Below, piece by piece: positions 8,683 to 17,531 of a stretch of 50,803 bases of DNA (its first letter is position 1; each line of letters starts with the position of its first letter). Both the position numbers and the translations under genes were made by a program. Source of the stretch: Crocinitomix sp. Its GTDB lineage: Bacteria > Bacteroidota > Bacteroidia > Flavobacteriales_D > Crocinitomicaceae. The DNA is taken from positions 1-50,803 of the forward strand of contig JAURQI010000124.1 of NCBI GenBank assembly GCA_030836155.1, written 5' to 3'. The notes beneath the pieces were generated by a model, which was not told where the DNA came from, searched no databases, and saw only the letters and a program-made list of their open reading frames with translations.

Positions 8683-10554
8683 ATGATAAAGAAATTTCTG
8701 AATACATGTTTATTGTTTTTACTCTTTATAGGGTATAGTTGGGCACAGCCTGACAATGCACAAGTAGAAACAAAAGATGGGAAAAAGTACTATGTTCACA
8801 TCGTTGAAAAGGGCAATACCTTATACGGAATTCATCGCCTATACAATGTGGAATTGGAAAAGATTTTAGCTTCCAATGAAGGCTTAGACAATAACCTCAC
8901 ATTAGGACAAAAAATCTATATTCCTGTTCCAGTTTCTAATGAAAAACACTACGGTAACTATACCGTCAAGCAAGGGGAAACCTTATATGGTATCTCTAAG
9001 AAGTTTAATTGTACCGTTGCTGATTTAAAAGAATTGAATGAAGGTTTGTCCGATGGATTGCAACCAGGACAACAATTGACCGTTCCAAAGGCAGCCGATT
9101 CATCAGAACCAGGTGAAGTAATACAAACCGATCCAGTTGTAAAACCACAGGAGACAGAACCGGTTTATAATCTTTCATTGCAGGATTCGATTATCAAACA
9201 TACCGTTCTAAAGCATGAGACGATGTATTCAATTGCCAAACGTTATATGGTAAGTCAGGATACAATCGTAGCGTTGAATAATCTGAAGAGTATTAAGGTT
9301 AAAAAAGGAGATGTTTTATTGATTCCGATTAAAAAAGTGAATTATGATGTCGTTCAGAAAGACCTCACACAATTAGATAATCTGCCATCTGATAGTTTGC
9401 TTCAAATTGATGACACCTTGGTCATGAAGGACGTCTATAATGTCGCTCTGTTCTTGCCATTAATGCTCGATTTAAATGAACGCGAAATGAGCAAATCGCT
9501 CAAATTGGGTCAAGTCCGTGAATTGTATCCAACAACAAAAATTTCATTTGAATTTTACCAAGGATTCTTATTAGCCGCTGACTCATTGTCAAAAGCAGGT
9601 CTGAATGTTGAATTGTTTATCTACGATACCAAGCGCGATACCAACACGATTAAAAAGTACATGAATCAAGACGAGTTTAAGGACATGGATCTTGTTGTTG
9701 GGCCATTGTATCGTAATACGATTGATTATGCTGTAAATGCATGCAAAGAGCGTGGTATTCGCATCGTATTACCATTTAATTCAGATTCGGATGTGCTTTA
9801 TCAAAATCCTTATGTCTACAAAGGTGTGGCTTCAAATATGACGCTTTTAGATGGCATCGTGGATTATGTGATTGAAAAACACAAACACCATAAAATCATT
9901 TTGATCAAGCCAACTTCCGCGGCAGATTTAACTTTGTTTGAGCGTGTCCGTGATCGATACAATGAGCGTATACAATCAGTTAGCGGTGCTTATAGCATGA
10001 AGATCGTAGAGGCTTCTTTAGGAAGTTCAAGCGGACGTGATTTGAATGGTGTGATTAATAAGGATACAACGAATATCTTTATCATTCCATCTACCAATTT
10101 AAAGTTTGTTGCGCGTGCCATGTCAACGTTAAATCAGGTATTGAATATGAATCCTTATTCTAAAAACTTAAAGATCGTTTCATTTGGTTTGGAGGATTGG
10201 AATAAATATGATGATTTAGATGTGAAATACCGTAATCGAACTAATCAGCATTATGCATCTTATCGTTTTGTAGATTATAACTCACCTAAGGCTGTAAAAT
10301 TGATAAAGTCATACCGCGCTGCATATGGGACTGATCCATCTATTTATGCCATTCAAGGATTTGATTTTGGTATGTATTTTATGAGTGCTTTGCATTTATA
10401 CGGAACCAATTTTGATTTAGCCATTGCCAGCCATCGCATGGATTTGGTTCAGAATGACTTTAAATTCAGATTAATCCAACAAGGTTCTGGGCGTGAAAAT
10501 CAACGGGTCGTCATTGTAAGCTACAATGATTTCAAATTGATTCAAATGAATTAA
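8683..10554 (+). CDS. LysM-repeat protein with periplasmic-binding-like C-terminal domain
   Basis: Exported 623-residue protein. A Sec signal ends near GYSWA-QPDN. Three LysM modules (about residues 34-81, 88-135 and 168-213; each with GNTLYGI, GETLYGISKKF or ETMYSIAKRY type motifs) should bind peptidoglycan. The C-terminal half (about 250-620) resembles type I periplasmic ligand-binding proteins (YNVALFLPLML, DLVVGPLYRNT, RIVLPFNSDS). The role is probably at the cell wall; the ligand is unknown. It lies 36 nt after guaA and 4 nt before the next gene, so it is in one transcription unit with it. Confidence 0.85.
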   Translation: MIKKFLNTCLLFLLFIGYSWAQPDNAQVETKDGKKYYVHIVEKGNTLYGIHRLYNVELEKILASNEGLDNNLTLGQKIYIPVPVSNEKHYGNYTVKQGETLYGISKKFNCTVADLKELNEGLSDGLQPGQQLTVPKAADSSEPGEVIQTDPVVKPQETEPVYNLSLQDSIIKHTVLKHETMYSIAKRYMVSQDTIVALNNLKSIKVKKGDVLLIPIKKVNYDVVQKDLTQLDNLPSDSLLQIDDTLVMKDVYNVALFLPLMLDLNEREMSKSLKLGQVRELYPTTKISFEFYQGFLLAADSLSKAGLNVELFIYDTKRDTNTIKKYMNQDEFKDMDLVVGPLYRNTIDYAVNACKERGIRIVLPFNSDSDVLYQNPYVYKGVASNMTLLDGIVDYVIEKHKHHKIILIKPTSAADLTLFERVRDRYNERIQSVSGAYSMKIVEASLGSSSGRDLNGVINKDTTNIFIIPSTNLKFVARAMSTLNQVLNMNPYSKNLKIVSFGLEDWNKYDDLDVKYRNRTNQHYASYRFVDYNSPKAVKLIKSYRAAYGTDPSIYAIQGFDFGMYFMSALHLYGTNFDLAIASHRMDLVQNDFKFRLIQQGSGRENQRVVIVSYNDFKLIQMN

Positions 10555-10558
10555 GGAT

Positions 10559-11158
10559 ATGGCAAAGTGGATTGGTGACAGAATTAGTCATGCGGATGAA
10601 AAAGGGATAACGACGATTGTCATACGCCCTATCAAAAACAACTGGAAAGAGTGGCTTTTAACCTTTTGGGTATTCAGTTTCACCTTTATTGGTTTGGTCA
10701 TGATTTATTTACTTTTTACAGACTTCGAGGCATTAAATTATGCCGAAACACCGGATGTCGAAACCAAAGAAAATCAAACCATTTATGCGATTGTGTTTAT
10801 CGCCTTTTGGGCTTATTTTGAATATAAAACCGTCAAGTCTTTATTGTGGTATAAATACGGGAAAGAATTGATCATGATTGATCACGAAGCCTTATCGATC
10901 AAAAAATCAATTATGTCTTACGGCAAAGCCAACCGGTATTTTTTCGAGAATATTAAAGAGTTCTATCAAGTAAAGGAAGAGCCTCTGTCGTTTAATAACT
11001 TCTTTGAAAATGCCTATTGGTCTTTAGGGACAGATTCCTTAGCCTTTAAATATTTCAATAAAAACAAATCCTTTGGCCGACGTTTACCAGAGCAAGAGGG
11101 GCGTTTGCTATTGCGCTTGATTGATGATCGTGTTAAAAAGCGGTTGAAGAAGAAGTAG
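10559..11158 (+). CDS. Two-helix membrane protein of unknown function
   Basis: 199 residues with two transmembrane segments (around residues 32-53 and 76-94: WLLTFWVFSFTFIGLVMIYL and AIVFIAFWAYFEYKTV) followed by a soluble, positively charged C-terminal half ending in KKRLKKK. The pattern recalls small membrane proteins with a PH-like tail, but no motif settles it. ATG is 4 nt after the LysM gene stop, so the two are likely translationally linked. Its stop codon abuts the end of the convergent gene at 11159. Confidence 0.7.
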   Translation: MAKWIGDRISHADEKGITTIVIRPIKNNWKEWLLTFWVFSFTFIGLVMIYLLFTDFEALNYAETPDVETKENQTIYAIVFIAFWAYFEYKTVKSLLWYKYGKELIMIDHEALSIKKSIMSYGKANRYFFENIKEFYQVKEEPLSFNNFFENAYWSLGTDSLAFKYFNKNKSFGRRLPEQEGRLLLRLIDDRVKKRLKKK

Positions 11159-11497
11159 TTATTGATCTTCCTCTGCAGCTAAATTGAATTCTAATACTCC
11201 CCAAACCACAAGGGAAATCCAAAATCCAAACTTAAAATAATAGGAGAAGGGAAGATGATTAATACTCAAGATTCCTTGAATACACCAAAAACTGATCAAA
11301 ACAAGTTTGATAAAATCGATAGGAGTTCTGTCCGTTTTTTGAATGACTTTAATCGCATAGAAAATGAGGATCAGCCCAAATGCAAGTGACATGATCATAT
11401 TTCCCCCAGCCCAATGCATTATTTTGAAGGTGACACCAATTAGAAGAATCCCTATAGCGAATCTGACGGGTCTGCTGAAGCGATTTAATAGATTCAT
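11159..11497 (-). CDS. Small membrane protein resembling the N-terminus of GldL
   Basis: 112 residues with about four hydrophobic segments. The stretch GVTFKIMHWAGGNMIMSLAF resembles the transmembrane region of the gliding/T9SS motor protein GldL, which carries a similar FKIMHWPG motif, but the long cytoplasmic part of GldL is absent. Function is unknown; a motor role should not be assumed. It ends head-on against the 10559-11158 gene without a gap, and the lipoprotein gene at 11561 lies upstream in the same orientation. Confidence 0.6.
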   Translation of the reverse strand: MNLLNRFSRPVRFAIGILLIGVTFKIMHWAGGNMIMSLAFGLILIFYAIKVIQKTDRTPIDFIKLVLISFWCIQGILSINHLPFSYYFKFGFWISLVVWGVLEFNLAAEEDQ

Positions 11498-11560
11498 AAT
11501 GGCTTAGAATGGTTTGTTTTTAGAGTATTAATGCGCGCAATATATGATTATTACCCGTTC

Positions 11561-12760
11561 TTAAAGCGATTCTTCCAGTGTCTTTTCAATTTTAGTTTTG
11601 GAAGATTCATTAAGATTTAACTCGACTTTTTGAGATTCGGCAATTTCAATCGTTTGAAAATCAAAATAGGTTTTACCACCTTTACTTGCAGTTACGATTA
11701 TTGTTGCTTTTTCACCAACTGGCAATCTCGGTTTTTCATAGTCTCCGTGTGTAAATGAATACGTATTGTCTGCTTTTTGATAGCCCGGCAGGTACATGTT
11801 TTTTGTAATCATTGTTGCATATACAAAATTGAATTCCTCATGGTTTTTGACATTCACGAATAAATCAACATTTGTCGTTCGTGGATCATCTAACAAGCGG
11901 TCTATATTTGCCCAACCGAGTTTTTTCATTTGAAAGACGTAAGATAAATTTTGATCCGTTATGAATGTATTTGTTCCTTGATTCACATTGAATTCTTGTC
12001 TCCAGAATGTCAATGTATCCTGTTTGAAGAATTTCACTTCGAAAGTATCGATCATCAATGAAGAGTCGGCATTGATTTTTAAGCCAGCCCCTTCCCATGC
12101 AATTCTGCTCACTTCATCACGTACTTCAATTGGTTGATCCTCCTGTTTTTCGAAACCTTCTACGAGGTATTTGATATTATGTGATTTTTCAAATTCAAAT
12201 TGAATATCATCTGCCAATGTATCCTCCAAGTCAACTCCGCTGGGGTCATCAATTGGGACAGGATTAAACCAATTAAAACTACCGATGGTATCTCTTGCTC
12301 CTTCAAATATAGACATGCCAGGTAATAGGGTGTCTGATGGAACAGCGACCAACAAATTCTTATTCGCTGCTAATTCCAAATTTTCACCATTAAAAGTGGC
12401 GATGACCTGAATCATACCTCCTGACTCCAATGGTTGGCCTTCATAAGTTGTGGTCAAATTACCCATCACCATGCTCAATGGATCTAGCGCTTCAATTAAG
12501 CTTATGGTAACCGTATCCTTTATGACGTTTCCTTTTGTATCAACAAAAGATTCTTTCTTAATCTTAATTTTAGTACCGTTGTCACCCTCAATAATATTAT
12601 CTACCCGTGTATCGATCGTATATTTTTGATGCTCCAAATTCTCTTCATTATAAACGAAATTTAATAGTTCTGTTTTGCTGCCTTTGTCCTCAGGATTAAC
12701 AGTACATGAGGCCAGTATTAAAGTTAAAGTGATTATTGCAATACTATATTTCATATTCAT
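11561..12760 (-). CDS. Lipoprotein of unknown function
   Basis: 399 residues with a clear lipobox (LASC, Cys19). The body is rich in beta-strand-like segments and acidic residues. The segment SGGMIQVIATFNGENLELAA and then DTLLPGMSIFEGARD look like beta-sandwich or surface repeats seen in other Bacteroidota lipoproteins, but I cannot name a family. Start: ATG 12760; the ATG two codons later is equally possible. No neighbour suggests a role. Confidence 0.7.
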   Translation of the reverse strand: MNMKYSIAIITLTLILASCTVNPEDKGSKTELLNFVYNEENLEHQKYTIDTRVDNIIEGDNGTKIKIKKESFVDTKGNVIKDTVTISLIEALDPLSMVMGNLTTTYEGQPLESGGMIQVIATFNGENLELAANKNLLVAVPSDTLLPGMSIFEGARDTIGSFNWFNPVPIDDPSGVDLEDTLADDIQFEFEKSHNIKYLVEGFEKQEDQPIEVRDEVSRIAWEGAGLKINADSSLMIDTFEVKFFKQDTLTFWRQEFNVNQGTNTFITDQNLSYVFQMKKLGWANIDRLLDDPRTTNVDLFVNVKNHEEFNFVYATMITKNMYLPGYQKADNTYSFTHGDYEKPRLPVGEKATIIVTASKGGKTYFDFQTIEIAESQKVELNLNESSKTKIEKTLEESL

Positions 12761-12824
12761 TATTTATTACAGATGTACACAACCCTAAAAGGTAACCGCC
12801 TTGAAATTTGTGCTTGCTGTTGAT

Positions 12825-12887
12825 GGGGTTTCAACCCCCCACGCCTTAATGTATTCCGCAGGGTTACAAACCCAGCGGGGCGGGGGG
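12825..12887. repeat. Nested GC-rich inverted repeats (REP-like)
   Basis: Two palindromes sit in otherwise AT-rich DNA: GGGGTTTCAACCCC (12825-12838) and CCGCAGGGTTACAAACCC plus AGCGG (12856-12878). An outer pairing of CCCCCCACGCC (12835-12845) with GGCGGGGGG (12879-12887) is also possible. The GGGTTnnnAACCC form resembles dispersed REP-like elements of Bacteroidota chromosomes. It lies between two minus-strand genes and lacks a T-run, so a terminator role is unlikely. Confidence 0.55.
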
Positions 12888-12931
12888 AACTATAGTTGCT
12901 GTGTTATGTTTCGTTTTTTTTGGTAACAACT

Positions 12932-13930
12932 TTATTCATTTTTTATTAATGAACTGATCTGATTTATAGCAACTTTCGATTCCTGCATACTTGCAAGTAC
13001 CCAACCATGAAACATTTTAGGATATTCAAAATAATTCATTGAAATATTTGAAGTTTTGGCTAAGCTTTTAAGCTTTCGGCAGTCTGCAACAAACAAATCA
13101 TGAGTTCCGATAAAAACAGAGATCTTTCCTAATCCTGAAAAGTCACCATATATCGGACTTACCCGATAGTCTTTCAAATCAAGTTCGCCTGCAAATGCCT
13201 TTCCTGCTATCTGCAGCGGTTCAATACCAAGGATTTTATCCTTTTTGTCAATTTCTAATATGTCTTTATTGCTCATTGTCACATCCAACCATGGAAAGAG
13301 CAAGATGATTTGATGGGGTTGAGGTTTGTTTTCTTTGCTCAATTGCATGGCAAACCCTAGTGCTAGGCCTCCTCCGGATGAGTCACCCATCAAGTCAATG
13401 TTTTCAGAGGAGTATTTTTTAAGTAATTCTTGATACAACTGAACAACAAAATCTATAGCATTTTCACAATTTGAACTTGGGGCTAATGGATAATCTGGTA
13501 TGACTATCGTTGCATTTGTTTTTAGAATAAGTTCTTCGACAAACTTCCAGTGGTACTTTTTTATCGTAGACACATAAGCTCCACCATGCAAATAGAGAAC
13601 AACCTTGTCAGATCCGTTTTCCTTGGGTTTTATTGTCCAAACTTTTCTATTGTTTATAATGGATTCCTGAATATCATACTTTTTGCACATGGATGTTGGA
13701 ACGGGAGTCGGAACTTCAGTCGATTTACTTTGATTCGACTTTTTGATCATATCACCACCCTTTTTTACCCCAAAGAGGGAAGACATACTTTGGATCATCT
13801 TTGAAGTAAAACTTGCTTTCTCTGAGTGAATATAGGTTATTGATGAATCCATTTTTGTTTGCCCATTTGTTACGTGTGAAGAGAATATGAATAGGATCGT
13901 AATCAGTACTGTTGTATGATGATTTTTCAT
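12932..13930 (-). CDS. Exported alpha/beta-hydrolase (hormone-sensitive-lipase-like esterase)
   Basis: 332 residues with an N-terminal signal peptide (cleavage near TNGQ). The oxyanion motif HGGAY, nucleophile motif GDSSGGGLAL and C-terminal FHGW (catalytic His) define the HSL/acetyl-hydrolase family; an Asp in the GTHDLF stretch completes the triad. Likely a secreted or periplasmic carboxylesterase; the acyl substrate is unknown. Between the signal and the fold there is a Ser/Lys-rich linker. It stands alone, with about 170 nt on each side. Confidence 0.85.
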   Translation of the reverse strand: MKNHHTTVLITILFIFSSHVTNGQTKMDSSITYIHSEKASFTSKMIQSMSSLFGVKKGGDMIKKSNQSKSTEVPTPVPTSMCKKYDIQESIINNRKVWTIKPKENGSDKVVLYLHGGAYVSTIKKYHWKFVEELILKTNATIVIPDYPLAPSSNCENAIDFVVQLYQELLKKYSSENIDLMGDSSGGGLALGFAMQLSKENKPQPHQIILLFPWLDVTMSNKDILEIDKKDKILGIEPLQIAGKAFAGELDLKDYRVSPIYGDFSGLGKISVFIGTHDLFVADCRKLKSLAKTSNISMNYFEYPKMFHGWVLASMQESKVAINQISSLIKNE

Positions 13931-14106
13931 AGCCTTGATTCGGGAAAGTTCATATATGATGTTCTCAGGTTTGAATTGTTGCGGTTAACCTGCCAAACAA
14001 AAGCACTCCAATAAACGTAAACGACTTAGGTTAATGTCCTCTGAAGATAAAAATAATTTTAACAGCTCCAAGAAAAGCTATCAACAAACCAACCACTAAA
14101 CTCCAC

Positions 14107-15183
14107 CTACCGCTCAATCCGAAAAACAGTAGACGCCACGCGCTTGGTATTTAACCCTTCACGTTCTTCTTCGAGCACCAAATTTTGCGCAGCAGGTGTT
14201 TCAAAAACGGCCTTTAAATCCTTAATCTCAGCGACGGGAACAAAAAGTGCATGCAGTGTTTCCAAAAGGTTTTTCTTTTCAAACTTGATCACCAGGCCTT
14301 CCAGTATTTCTTTCAAAGCAGCGCGGTTGGTGACACGGTTCGCATTCGATCTGAACCGCGGGTCTTCCGCTATGGACGGGGACTCCAGCGTTTTGCAAAG
14401 GTTTTTGAACTGTCGATTACTGCCAATGGCAAAGGTGATGGTTTTGCCATCTTTTGTTTGAAATAGTTCACCGTAAGGTGCAATATTCGGGTGTTGACTG
14501 CCCATACGAACGGGAATGTGCCGGGCCATTAACCAATTGGTGGCTTGATTGGCTAAAGCTCCAACGGCTGCGTCATATAAGGAGACTTGCACATGGGCAC
14601 CGCCTTTTTTCATGGCGTCTCTTTCGTATAAAGCCATCATAATACCGGCTCGCAATTGGTGCCCGGCTAATTCGTCAATGAGTGCTACGGGCATTTTCAC
14701 AGGCCCCGATTCGGGGGTTCCATTCATAGACATAAAACCGGATTCGGCTTGTAAAATTAAATCATAAGCGACTCGGTCGCTATCGGGACCAAAGCCTGTG
14801 ATTTCGCCATAGATTAAATTGGGATTCACTGCTCTCATTTTGGGGTAATCCAATCCAAATTTTTCGGCATCCCCTTTTTTGAAATTGGCGATCAGAATAT
14901 CGGCTTCTTTTATTTTCTGGATGAGTCCTTCAAACTCATCCGGATCCGTAAAATCTATCAAAATAGCCTCCTTATTCCAATTAACTGAGCAATAATAGGC
15001 CGAAATAGGAGCATCAACATCCTCACTCGGCAATTTCCATGACCGTGTAACATCACCTCCCGTTTTTTTATTTTCCACCTTAAGAACAGAAGCTCCGAGT
15101 TCAGCGAAAAACATTCCAACTGAAGGGCCTGCCAAAACGCTGGCGATTTCAACAACCTTTAAATGACTTAAATTGGATCTCAT
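14107..15183 (-). CDS. CaiB/BaiF-type (family III) CoA transferase
   Basis: Transfers CoA between carboxylic acids. About 358 residues: N-terminal LKVVEIASVLAGPSVGMFFAELGASVLKVE is the family start (quoted in parts: LKVVEIASVLAGP, FFAELGASVLKVE), then GGDVTRSW, NPNLIYGEITGFGP and the family-wide FKNLCKTL region. The catalytic Asp of the family could not be assigned with certainty. ATG 15183 places the conserved strand right after a short leader; an upstream in-frame ATG at 15210 would add 9 residues. It is shorter than formyl-CoA transferases and closer to alpha-methylacyl-CoA racemase-like members. No neighbouring pathway genes show the substrate. Confidence 0.85.
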   Translation of the reverse strand: MRSNLSHLKVVEIASVLAGPSVGMFFAELGASVLKVENKKTGGDVTRSWKLPSEDVDAPISAYYCSVNWNKEAILIDFTDPDEFEGLIQKIKEADILIANFKKGDAEKFGLDYPKMRAVNPNLIYGEITGFGPDSDRVAYDLILQAESGFMSMNGTPESGPVKMPVALIDELAGHQLRAGIMMALYERDAMKKGGAHVQVSLYDAAVGALANQATNWLMARHIPVRMGSQHPNIAPYGELFQTKDGKTITFAIGSNRQFKNLCKTLESPSIAEDPRFRSNANRVTNRAALKEILEGLVIKFEKKNLLETLHALFVPVAEIKDLKAVFETPAAQNLVLEEEREGLNTKRVASTVFRIER

Positions 15184-15295
15184 GGGCAAATAACTTAAGG
15201 ATTTGATCAAGCCTTAAAGTTAAGCTTTTTTAGGAGAGGAAGCCCTCCATATTCCACCTGAATTTCGCTACATTCGTAGCCTAGAAATTGCAAAT

Positions 15296-17422
15296 ATGAA
15301 TAGAGAAAAATATATCCAAACCCAAACCACGATTCAACCTAAATCAGTGGCGGCTGTTTTGTCTTTATTGGATGAAGGTGGAACCATTCCTTTCATCGCT
15401 CGGTACCGAAAAGAGCAGACAGGGAATATGGATGAATTACAAATTCAGCAAATTCAGGATACCGATCAGCAATTTCAGGAGATTGAAAAACGCAAGAACT
15501 ATATCCTCTCCATCATAGAAGAAAAAGGGCAACTCACTCCTACTTTAAAGGATAAGTTGACAAGCACCTTTGATTTGAATCGGTTGGAAGACCTCTATTT
15601 ACCTTATAAAACCAAACGAAAAACCAAAGCAGAAAAAGCACGTCAAGCCGGATTAGAAGGATTAGCTAAGATCTTGATGAAGCAAGATAATGGCGATCCT
15701 TATCGAGCAGCAGGTCGATTTACTTCAAAAGAATATGCCAGTGAAGAAGATGCGCTTGAAGGAGCCTGTCATATTATTGCTGATTGGATTAACGAAAACG
15801 ATATTGTTCGGGATCGGTTAAGGGGGAGTTTTATTGAATATGGCGTTTTAACCTCCAAATTGGTCAAGTCAAAAGAGGCCGATGCTCAAAAATACCGCGA
15901 TTATTTTGAGTATGCACAGCGCCTGAATAATTGCCCCGCTTATCGTTTACTAGCTATTCTGAGAGGAGTAGAGGAAGGATTATTACGGATGAAAATTGAG
16001 CCGAATCCGACCTATACCATGAATTGGTTAGAGTGCTTTTATGTAAAGGGAAATAACGAAGCGAGTGAATGGGTAAAAAAAGCCATTAATGATGCTTATA
16101 AACGCCTTCTTCAACCTGCACTAGAGAATGAAACAAAGAAACATTATAAAGATTTAGCAGATGAGCAATCCATTCGGACCTTTGCTAAAAATTTAGATAA
16201 GTTATTATTGGCACCTCCTGTCGGTAATAAACGCGTCCTAGCCATTGATCCGGGCTTTAAATCAGGTTGTAAAGTTGTCTGTTTAGATGAAAGAGGTGTT
16301 TTATTGCATAATGAAACCATTTATCCACACCCTCCTCAAAAAGACCGTTCGAAAGCCGCTGTCAAACTCAGTCAATTGGTACAAGCCTATAAAGTTGAAG
16401 TGATGGCGATTGGAGACGGAACAGCAGGGCGAGAGACCGAGTCATTTGTCAAACAATTGCGATTAGATCGGGATGTTGAAGTCTACGTCGTGAGAGAGGA
16501 TGGGGCTTCCATTTATTCAGCCTCTTCCATTGCGCGTGAAGAATTTCCAAGTTATGACGTTACTGTGCGTGGAGCGGTTTCTATTGGACGACGTTTAATG
16601 GATCCATTGGCTGAATTGGTCAAGATTGATCCCAAATCACTCGGGGTAGGACAGTACCAACATGATGTCAATCAAACCAAATTACAGCATGAATTAGACC
16701 GTGTTGTTTTATCAGCAGTGAATCGAGTAGGCGTGCAGCTGAATACCGCCTCTAAATATTTGTTAGCGTATGTTGCTGGTTTGGGCGGTAAATTGGCAGA
16801 AAATGTAATGGCTTATCGCGAAGAAAACGGCGGTTTTTCATCAAGAGCTGAGCTAAAAAAAGTGCCGCGATTAGGATCGGCTGCCTATCAGCAATGTGCC
16901 GGGTTTTTGCGGATTAAGGAAGGTGAAAATCCATTGGACGACAGTGCCATTCACCCTGAGAATTATGCCATCGTAAAACGTGTTGTGACCAAAGCCGGAA
17001 AATCATTAACGGACCTGATTGGACAACCAGAAGAAGTCAAGCAAATCAGCGAAAGCATTGAAAAAGATTTGATTCAGGAAGTAGGTGCATATACAGCCAA
17101 GGACATTCTGGCAGAATTAGCTAAGCCGGGTATTGATCCGCGGCAGAAAGCAAAGATTCTCAACTTCTCGGAGTCTATCCGAAAGATTGAAGACCTTCAA
17201 ATTGGAATGGAAATTAATGGCATTGTTACCAACGTAACCGATTTTGGCGCTTTCGTTAATATTGGTATCAAAGAGAACGGCCTAATCCACAAGACTAAAC
17301 TCGCTAAACACTTCGTTCAACACCCGACCGATGTCATTTCATTGCATGATCATGTGAAGGTGACGGTTGTGCAAGTTGATATTGATCGGAAACGAATTGG
17401 ATTATCGTTAATAGAAAACTGA
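15296..17422 (+). CDS. tex: Tex family RNA-binding transcriptional accessory protein
   Basis: 708 residues with the complete Tex order: N-terminal helical domain (IPFIARYRKEQTG), YqgF/RNase H-like domain (VLAIDPGFKSGCK and IGDGTAGRETESF), helix-hairpin-helix region (VPRLGSAAYQQCAGFLRI) and a C-terminal S1 RNA-binding domain (IVTNVTDFGAFVNIGI, about residues 640-705). Acts in RNA metabolism and transcript turnover; the exact role in Bacteroidota is not established. Start at ATG 15296. A terminator follows at 17431. Confidence 0.95.
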   Translation: MNREKYIQTQTTIQPKSVAAVLSLLDEGGTIPFIARYRKEQTGNMDELQIQQIQDTDQQFQEIEKRKNYILSIIEEKGQLTPTLKDKLTSTFDLNRLEDLYLPYKTKRKTKAEKARQAGLEGLAKILMKQDNGDPYRAAGRFTSKEYASEEDALEGACHIIADWINENDIVRDRLRGSFIEYGVLTSKLVKSKEADAQKYRDYFEYAQRLNNCPAYRLLAILRGVEEGLLRMKIEPNPTYTMNWLECFYVKGNNEASEWVKKAINDAYKRLLQPALENETKKHYKDLADEQSIRTFAKNLDKLLLAPPVGNKRVLAIDPGFKSGCKVVCLDERGVLLHNETIYPHPPQKDRSKAAVKLSQLVQAYKVEVMAIGDGTAGRETESFVKQLRLDRDVEVYVVREDGASIYSASSIAREEFPSYDVTVRGAVSIGRRLMDPLAELVKIDPKSLGVGQYQHDVNQTKLQHELDRVVLSAVNRVGVQLNTASKYLLAYVAGLGGKLAENVMAYREENGGFSSRAELKKVPRLGSAAYQQCAGFLRIKEGENPLDDSAIHPENYAIVKRVVTKAGKSLTDLIGQPEEVKQISESIEKDLIQEVGAYTAKDILAELAKPGIDPRQKAKILNFSESIRKIEDLQIGMEINGIVTNVTDFGAFVNIGIKENGLIHKTKLAKHFVQHPTDVISLHDHVKVTVVQVDIDRKRIGLSLIEN

Positions 17423-17430
17423 TTGAGATC

Positions 17431-17452
17431 ATGCAGAAAATCTGCGTTTTTT
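17431..17452 (+). terminator. Rho-independent terminator of tex
   Basis: ATGCAGA (17431-17437) pairs with TCTGCGT (17441-17447, one G:U) around AAA and is followed by TTTTT. It begins 9 nt past the tex stop codon. Confidence 0.75.
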
Positions 17453-17531
17453 CTATGAATAATGATTACATTTATCCTTTATTAGACAAAGAATGAATGC
17501 CCTGGAAGCAGGGATAATAGCATAAAATAAG

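Noticed and set aside
14031-14117. 28-codon minus-strand frame encoding a single hydrophobic helix overlapping the CoA transferase end
   Set aside because: Needs a TTG start, has no ribosome-binding site and no support beyond hydrophobicity.
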